A program made the translations under genes and the position numbers. Below are positions 59,163 through 64,000 of a stretch of DNA of 64,000 nucleotides, one piece after another. Positions within the stretch are counted from its first letter, which is position 1, and every line of letters starts with the position of its first letter. The stretch comes from Micromonospora_H sonneratiae. Lineage in GTDB: Bacteria > Actinomycetota > Actinomycetes > Mycobacteriales > Micromonosporaceae. The notes under the pieces are model-generated. The model ran no database searches. It was not told the origin of the DNA and was given only the letters and a program-made list of their open reading frames with translations. The DNA lies in NCBI RefSeq assembly GCF_042679305.1, contig NZ_JBHTMP010000010.1, positions 1-64,000 of the forward strand, in the 5' to 3' direction.

Positions 59163-60236
59163 TCATGCCTGCGGGACCCACTTGTCGACGTTCGCCTCGT
59201 AGATCTCCTGGAGGATCATCGGCACGTCGTAGATCTGCTTCCAGTCCGGGTAGTCCCGCTGGAACGCCTCGTTGGACCCGATCCACCACTGGTGGTCGCC
59301 GATCCGGTTGGCCTCCCGGTATTCCGTGATCATCTCCACACCGGTGATCTTCTCGGCCAGCGCGAACGCCTCCCGGTTGGAGACGTTGGAGTGCCGTCCG
59401 CCGCCCAGGTTGTAGACCGCCGCCGAGCGCGGGTTACGGAAGAACGCCTCGAACGCCGACACCACATCCGAGCTGTGGATTGCGTCACGTACCTGCTTGC
59501 CCTGGTAGCCGAAGATCTTGTAGGTCCGGCGCTCCATGTTGCAGCGCATCACGTACGCCAGGAAGCCGTGCAGTTCGGTCGCGGAGTGTGCCGGTCCGGT
59601 CAGTGTGCCGCCCCGGAAACAGGCGGTCTTCATGTCGAAGTAGCGCCCGTACTCCTGCACCATGACGTCCGCGGCCACCTTCGAGGCACCGAAGACCGAG
59701 TGCAGGCAGGCGTCGATCGACATGTCCTCCTTGATGCCGTTGTAGTACGGATGGCTCGACTCGAGTTCCCAGCGGGTGTCCAACTCCACCAGGGGCAGGC
59801 TGTTCGGCCGGTCGCCGTAGACCTTGTTGGTCGAGCAGTGGATGACGGGTACCTCGGGGCAGTGCTCACGGACGTTCTGCAGGACGTTGAGGGTGCCGCC
59901 CGCGTTCACGTCGAAGTCGGTGAACGGGTCGCGTACGGCCCAGTCGTGCGACGGCTGGGCGGCTGTGTGGATGACCACAGCGATGTCGCGGCCGTAGTGC
60001 CGGAAGATCTCCGCCAGCGCGTCCCGGTCGCGGATGTCCACGTCCCGATGGGTGTACGCCCCGCCGAGCTCGCTGGTCAGCCGGAGCACGTTCCAGGCGG
60101 TGGACGCCTCGGCACCGAAGAACTCCCGGCGCATGTCGTTGTCGATGCCCACCACGTCGAGGCCGAGTCCGGCGAAGTGCCGAACCGCCTCGGAACCGAT
60201 CAGACCGCCAGATCCGGTCACCAACGCGACACTCAC
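59163..60236 (-). CDS. NAD-dependent nucleotide-sugar epimerase (CDP-paratose 2-epimerase-like)
   Basis: A 357-aa extended SDR enzyme. The Rossmann motif is ALVTGSGGLIGSEAVRHFAG, with DNDMRREFFG for cofactor/sugar recognition and HTAAQPSHDWAVRDP. The active-site region is HCSTNKVYGDRPNSLPLVEL, and FRGGTLTGPAHSATELHGFL and GYQGKQVRDAIHSSDVV are typical of the RfbE-like/paratose epimerase group. It interconverts a nucleotide sugar for surface glycan synthesis. GTG 60236 has GGAG upstream; ATG 60248 adds four residues. It is followed leftward by the glycosyltransferase. Confidence 0.85.
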   Translation of the reverse strand: MSVALVTGSGGLIGSEAVRHFAGLGLDVVGIDNDMRREFFGAEASTAWNVLRLTSELGGAYTHRDVDIRDRDALAEIFRHYGRDIAVVIHTAAQPSHDWAVRDPFTDFDVNAGGTLNVLQNVREHCPEVPVIHCSTNKVYGDRPNSLPLVELDTRWELESSHPYYNGIKEDMSIDACLHSVFGASKVAADVMVQEYGRYFDMKTACFRGGTLTGPAHSATELHGFLAYVMRCNMERRTYKIFGYQGKQVRDAIHSSDVVSAFEAFFRNPRSAAVYNLGGGRHSNVSNREAFALAEKITGVEMITEYREANRIGDHQWWIGSNEAFQRDYPDWKQIYDVPMILQEIYEANVDKWVPQA

Positions 60237-60325
60237 ACGCCACTCCATGGGTTTCGGGCCGGAAACTATCGGAGCATAGCGCGACGGTCAGGGAGTCCTG
60301 GAACGTAGGAAGACCTCGAAAGAAG

Positions 60326-60356
60326 GAAGGGCTCCGCGTTTCCGCAGGAGCCCTTC
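60326..60356 (-). terminator. terminator of the tRNA-Leu gene
   Basis: A perfect 10-bp stem, GAAGGGCTCC (60326-60335) with GGAGCCCTTC (60347-60356), directly after the 3' end of the leftward tRNA gene. A loop of 11 nt. Confidence 0.65.
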
Positions 60357-60361
60357 GATCT

Positions 60362-60447
60362 TGGTGGGGAAGGGGGGAGTTGAACCCCCACGCCCTTTCG
60401 GGCACACGGACCTGAACCGTGCGCGTCTGCCATTCCGCCACTTCCCC
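60362..60447 (-). tRNA. tRNA-Leu (anticodon CAG)
   Basis: On the minus strand the sequence folds as a class II tRNA. The 7-bp acceptor stem GGGGAAG pairs with CTTCCCC, the D arm starts TGGCGGAATGGCAGACGC, the anticodon arm CACGG-TTCAGGT-CCGTG gives CAG, a variable arm of leucine type (GCCCGAAAGGGC) follows, and the T arm contains GGTTCAA. CCA is encoded (60362-60364). In actinomycetes a tRNA-Leu often lies just upstream of fhaA near the origin, as here. Confidence 0.95.
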
Positions 60448-60714
60448 ATGTCTTCACATGGTGAAGCCCACCAGCCCATGTCGAGCATGGGTATATCTAA
60501 ACTTGTGTCCTGAACCTGCCCAACGGCGGGTGCGGGAACATATTACGCTGTACCCTACTGCCGCCGCGAGTGGCTATCACTTGCGGCGGGAGGAACATTA
60601 GCACGACGATTTCGGCCCGCAAGGACGGGTCGGCAGTAGGGCGGTCGAGCGGCGTGCGAGCTGCACGGGCGACGGCCGGATACCATCATGTCCTCGGGAC
60701 CCGAGGAGGAGCCG

Positions 60715-61476
60715 GTGAGCGTGCTGCAACGCTTCGAGAAGCGTCTGGAAGGCCTGGTTGAGGGGGCCTTCGCAAAGGTGTTCAAGGGTGTTGTCCACCC
60801 CGTCGAGATCCTCAACGCGATGCAGCGGGAGGCAGAGGCGCACAAGGCTATCCTGGCCGGCGGGCGCACTCTCGTACCCAACCGCTACGTGATCGACCTG
60901 TCGCCGTACGACCACAGTCGGTTGGCGCCGTACGCAGCGGCGCTGGCCCAGGAGCTGGCGCAGTCGCAGGCCGAGTTCATCGGTGAGCAGGCGTGGACGG
61001 TCTACGGCGACGTGATCGTCGAGATCGAGCGGGGCGACGGGCTCGACACCGGCATGTTCCGGGTCACCGCCGAGGTCTACACCGGCGGCGAGGTCGCGCC
61101 GGCGCCGTCCCCCTACGACGCCCCCGCCCCGGGCGGCTACCCGCACTACGACCAGGGCGGCGGCTACGGTCCGCCCCCGGGACACGTCGGTGGTCGCAAC
61201 ATCCGACTGGTCTCCGGAGACGGTCGGACCTACCCCCTCCAGATGGGCTCGACCGTGATCGGCCGTGGCGATCAGGCCAACCTCCGCCTGCCCGACGTCG
61301 GCATCTCACGGCGACACGCCCGGCTCGACTTCGACGGCGCCCAGGTCGTACTCACCGATCTGGGGTCAACCAACGGCACCATGGTCAACGGCCAGCGTGT
61401 TTCGGCCGTGGCGCTCAACCCCGGTGACATGATCCAGCTCGGGACGACCACTCTCACGTTCCGAGTGGACGGCTAA
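60715..61476 (+). CDS. fhaA: FhaA: DUF3662 and FHA domain protein
   Basis: A 253-aa protein starting GTG 60715 behind GAGGAGGAG; the start SVLQRFEKRLEGLVEGAFAK is the FhaA signature. Residues 1-120 are DUF3662, followed by a Gly/Pro/Tyr-rich linker, and a C-terminal FHA domain with STVIGRGDQANLRLPD, ISRRHARL and GSTNGTMVNG that binds phosphothreonine. In mycobacteria FhaA binds phosphorylated MviN/MurJ and regulates peptidoglycan synthesis. First gene of the fhaA-fhaB-pstP-ftsW operon. Confidence 0.95.
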   Translation: MSVLQRFEKRLEGLVEGAFAKVFKGVVHPVEILNAMQREAEAHKAILAGGRTLVPNRYVIDLSPYDHSRLAPYAAALAQELAQSQAEFIGEQAWTVYGDVIVEIERGDGLDTGMFRVTAEVYTGGEVAPAPSPYDAPAPGGYPHYDQGGGYGPPPGHVGGRNIRLVSGDGRTYPLQMGSTVIGRGDQANLRLPDVGISRRHARLDFDGAQVVLTDLGSTNGTMVNGQRVSAVALNPGDMIQLGTTTLTFRVDG

Positions 61477-61481
61477 CCACC

Positions 61482-61964
61482 TTGCACCCTTTCGTCATCA
61501 CCGTCGCGCGGTTCGGGTTCATCATCCTGCTGTGGATCTTCGTATTCACCGTGGTCGGCGTGATCCGGCGGGATCTCTTCGCCGGGGCCAGATCCAGCCG
61601 CCTCGTCGCCGCCCCCCGGGGAGTCGGGGTGTCGCTGGTGCACGGGAAGCCGGCGAAGGTGAAGAAGGGGCGGGCGGCACGTCAGCTCGTCGTCACCGCT
61701 GGCCAACTGGCCGGCACCCGGATCACGCTCGGCGAAGCGCAGATCACTATCGGTCGGGCAGAGGATTCCACCCTGGTCATCACCGACGACTATGCCTCGG
61801 CCCGACATGCGCGGCTGGTTCCCCGCGCCGGGCAGTGGTTCGTGGAAGATCTCGGCTCGACTAACGGCACCTATCTGGATCGCGCTAAGGTCACCGGACC
61901 AACCCCCGTCCCCCTCGGCGTGCCGATTCGGATCGGCCGCACTTCTCTCGAGTTACGGCCATGA
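61482..61964 (+). CDS. fhaB: FhaB (FipA): membrane-anchored FHA protein
   Basis: A 160-aa protein with one N-terminal transmembrane segment (ITVARFGFIILLWIFVFTVV) and a C-terminal FHA domain: ITIGRAEDSTLVITDDYASA, RHARL and LGSTNGTYLDRAKV. It binds phosphothreonine peptides and links Ser/Thr kinase signalling to division proteins (FipA in mycobacteria). It starts at TTG 61482, 5 bp after fhaA, and its stop overlaps the pstP ATG by 4 bp. Confidence 0.93.
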   Translation: MHPFVITVARFGFIILLWIFVFTVVGVIRRDLFAGARSSRLVAAPRGVGVSLVHGKPAKVKKGRAARQLVVTAGQLAGTRITLGEAQITIGRAEDSTLVITDDYASARHARLVPRAGQWFVEDLGSTNGTYLDRAKVTGPTPVPLGVPIRIGRTSLELRP

Positions 61965-63391
61965 CTCTGACCCTGCGCTATGCGGCCCACAGCGACCGCG
62001 GTCTGATCCGAGACGGTAACCAAGATTCCGTCTACGCCGGGCCGCGGCTTCTCGCCGTTGCCGACGGCATGGGCGGCATGGCCGCCGGTGACGTCGCCAG
62101 CAACATCGTCATCGGTGCGATGGCCCCGCTCGACGAGGACGTCCCAGGTGACGCCCTCGTCGACGCGTTACGGTCCGCCGTCGACACCGCCAACCAACAA
62201 CTACGGGACACCGTGGATGCCAACCCTCAGCTAGAGGGCATGGGCACCACCCTGACGGCGATCCTGTTCTCCGGCAGCAAGATCGGCATGGTGCACGTCG
62301 GTGACTCCCGCGCGTACCTGTTGCGCGACGGTGAGTTCGCCCAGATCACCAAGGACGACACCTACGTCCAAATGCTCGTCGACGAGGGCCGGATCAGCCT
62401 CGAGGAGGCCAGCAGCCATCCGCAACGGTCGCTGTTGACCCGGGCGCTCGACGGTCGTGACATCGACCCCGAGTACTCCGTCCGTCAGGTACGACGCAGC
62501 GACCGTTACCTGATCTGTAGCGACGGACTCTCCGGCGTGGTCAGCGCGGAGACCATCGCGGACACCCTGCGCGAATACCACGACCCGAGGCAGTGCGTCG
62601 AGCGGCTGGTACAGCTCGCGCTGCGTGGCGGCGGCCCGGACAACATCACCGTCGTCGTCGCCGACGCCACCGACCAGGACATCGTCGAGGCAGCACCGAT
62701 CGTGGGCGGCGCGGCGGCCCGGGATCGCGGCATGGCGACCTCGGCCGACGACTCGACCCCGGCCGCCCGGGCCTCCGCACTCTCCGCGCCCAGGCCGGCG
62801 AGTCCGGAGCCGGAAGACGACCCGGCCAACGGTGACGACGAACCCGATCGTCCCCGTCGACGTCCGTTACGTACCGCGGTCGTCCTGGTCGTCCTGCTCG
62901 GCATCATCGGTGGCGGACTCTGGGCCGGCTGGGCCTACACCCAGCAGCAGTACTACGTGGGCGCGACCGAGGAAGGACAGCTCGCTGTCTTCCGCGGCGT
63001 ACCCGGCCAGATCGCCGGGCTGGACCTGTCCACCGTGGCTTCCACCAGCGAGGCCAAGCTCGACGACCTGACCGCCGCCGCGCAGGAACAGGTCAAGCAG
63101 GGCATCCAGGCTGACAGCCGGCCCGACGCCGAACGGCGGCTGGCCGCGTTGACCAACGACGATCCGAGCAACCCGAACCTCAAGCCGATCTGCCCGCCGA
63201 GTGACACGCCGGCTCCCAGCCAGCCCACCGGCACCCCGGGCAGCCGCTCGCCGGCCGCCGGTACCACCGCGACCCCGACCCTGGAGGCCAGCCGAAGCGC
63301 GAGTCCCGCTCCGGAGAACACACCAGAAGCCATGCCCTCCGACACCGTCCCGCCGGTTACCGACCCTGCGGGATGCCGGTCGCCGGAGTGA
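61961..63391 (+). CDS. pstP: PstP: PP2C-family Ser/Thr phosphatase
   Basis: A 476-aa membrane protein. The N-terminal PP2C domain (1-240) has all metal motifs: DRGLIRDGNQDSVYA, LLAVADGMGGMAAGDVAS, MGTTLTAI, MVHVGDSRAYLL, ICSDGLSGVV and GGPDNITVVVAD. A linker, one transmembrane helix (about 307-328) and an outside domain with a Pro/Thr/Ser tail follow. PstP reverses PknA/PknB phosphorylation of cell-division and wall proteins. It is translationally coupled to fhaB. Confidence 0.95.
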   Translation: MTLTLRYAAHSDRGLIRDGNQDSVYAGPRLLAVADGMGGMAAGDVASNIVIGAMAPLDEDVPGDALVDALRSAVDTANQQLRDTVDANPQLEGMGTTLTAILFSGSKIGMVHVGDSRAYLLRDGEFAQITKDDTYVQMLVDEGRISLEEASSHPQRSLLTRALDGRDIDPEYSVRQVRRSDRYLICSDGLSGVVSAETIADTLREYHDPRQCVERLVQLALRGGGPDNITVVVADATDQDIVEAAPIVGGAAARDRGMATSADDSTPAARASALSAPRPASPEPEDDPANGDDEPDRPRRRPLRTAVVLVVLLGIIGGGLWAGWAYTQQQYYVGATEEGQLAVFRGVPGQIAGLDLSTVASTSEAKLDDLTAAAQEQVKQGIQADSRPDAERRLAALTNDDPSNPNLKPICPPSDTPAPSQPTGTPGSRSPAAGTTATPTLEASRSASPAPENTPEAMPSDTVPPVTDPAGCRSPE

Positions 63392-63422
63392 GCATTAGCT
63401 CGAACGATCCGAGGTATCGACT

Positions 63423-64000
63423 GTGACCGCTCCAGCTGGCTCGGTGGCGTCGCCCGCACGTACGGGCGAGATGCCTCGCGTCCGGCTGCCCAGGTCCAGG
63501 CGAAACGCTGAACTGGCCCTGCTGCTGCTGGCCATGGCGTTGGTGGCGACGTACTCGGCCACGGTCGAGGCCAACCTCTTCGACACGGTGACGGCCGACT
63601 TCTGGGTGCCGACCGCACTGCTGACCGTGATGTTCCTCGGCCTCCATCTGGTGAACCGCTTCCTGGCCCCGTACGCCGATCCGGTGCTGGTGCCGGCGGT
63701 CGCCCTGCTCAACGGATTGGGCGTGGGCTTCCTGCGCCGGATCGACCTGGCCAAGGCCGACCCGGACGATCGCATCAACCTCCCGATCTTCGCCGGGACC
63801 GGCGGAATGCAGTTGGTGTGGAGCCTGGTGGCGGTGGTCCTCGCCGCCGTACTGCTGATCGTGATCCGGGACCACCGGTCCGTTTCCCGCTACGCGTACA
63901 CCCTGGGCCTGGCCGGCATCGTCCTGGTGATGATCCCGGCGGTGCTGCCCCGGGCCTACTCCGAGATCAACGGCGCGAAGCTGTGGATCCTGATCGGCGG
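63423..64000 (+). CDS. ftsW: FtsW/RodA/SpoVE-family protein (partial, cut by window end)
   Basis: The first 192 codons of a SEDS glycosyltransferase, without a stop in the window. GTG 63423 has GAGG (63411-63414) eight bases before it. It reads MTAPAGSVASP..., basic region PRSRRNAELALLLLAM, then helices including TALLTVMFLGLHLVNRF and FLRRIDLAKAD, the family segment after TM3. It polymerises lipid II with a cognate PBP (normally pbpA next). Fourth gene of the operon. Confidence 0.93.
   Translation, partial: MTAPAGSVASPARTGEMPRVRLPRSRRNAELALLLLAMALVATYSATVEANLFDTVTADFWVPTALLTVMFLGLHLVNRFLAPYADPVLVPAVALLNGLGVGFLRRIDLAKADPDDRINLPIFAGTGGMQLVWSLVAVVLAAVLLIVIRDHRSVSRYAYTLGLAGIVLVMIPAVLPRAYSEINGAKLWILIG

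Noticed and set aside
59292..60308. 338-aa rightward frame across the epimerase
   Set aside because: Shadow of the leftward epimerase, with Val/His-rich nonsense composition.

Overview
The window looks like chromosomal DNA of a high-GC actinomycete, most likely of the Micromonosporaceae (Micromonospora or a relative). The evidence is strong GC bias at third codon positions, frequent GTG and occasional TTG starts, several apparently leaderless promoters (a TANNNT box about 7 nt before the start codon), actinobacterial families (DUF397/DUF5753, DUF2690, DUF4184, DUF6331, PASTA), and the FhaA-FhaB-PstP-FtsW block preceded by tRNA-Leu(CAG). That block normally lies close to oriC in actinobacteria, so the right end of the window is probably near the replication origin (inference).

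Layout. 1-3000: small orphan genes (DinB, DUF6331, VOC) and a long imperfect inverted repeat. 3230-5407: arsenic/metal resistance locus, with arsR-acr3 leftward and a Cys-rich 50-aa peptide plus arsI/cadI rightward. 5461-7645: membrane protein, GNAT acetyltransferase and a decayed GNAT fragment. 7645-11764: two mirror-image modules, each pairing a secreted protein with a divergently transcribed HTH-transmembrane protein whose outside domain resembles the secreted partner. 11996-22576: MFS pumps, a TetR/hydrolase unit with a clear operator, YbaK, DsbA/FrnE, SufE, RfbC, SGNH hydrolase, SseA and VanZ. 22817-27527: an HSP90-family protein with a 970-aa TPR protein in one operon. 27588-35606: an acyl-CoA/leucine-type catabolic cluster (TetR, biotin carboxylase, HMG-CoA lyase, carboxyltransferase, acyl-CoA dehydrogenase), interrupted by a leftward epoxide hydrolase/HTH pair and with no biotin carrier protein visible. 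36260-38199: a compositionally distinct RloB + AAA ATPase pair resembling AbiL-type phage defence.

38439-54763: MMPL transporter, NB-ARC/TPR regulator, MarR/YceI, a GCS2-family ligase, pentapeptide protein, two PASTA proteins, a DUF5753/DUF397 pair and a secreted subtilase. 54889-60236: macrolide-type ABC exporter, WecG-type glycosyltransferase and a nucleotide-sugar epimerase. 60362-64000: tRNA-Leu, then the phosphorylation/cell-wall growth genes fhaA, fhaB, pstP and the start of ftsW, cut by the window end.

The most unusual parts are the symmetric HTH-transmembrane/secreted modules with a 22-bp phased repeat array between one divergent pair, the HSP90-TPR pair, and the RloB-ATPase locus. 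Family calls come from reading motifs by eye; no database search was run.
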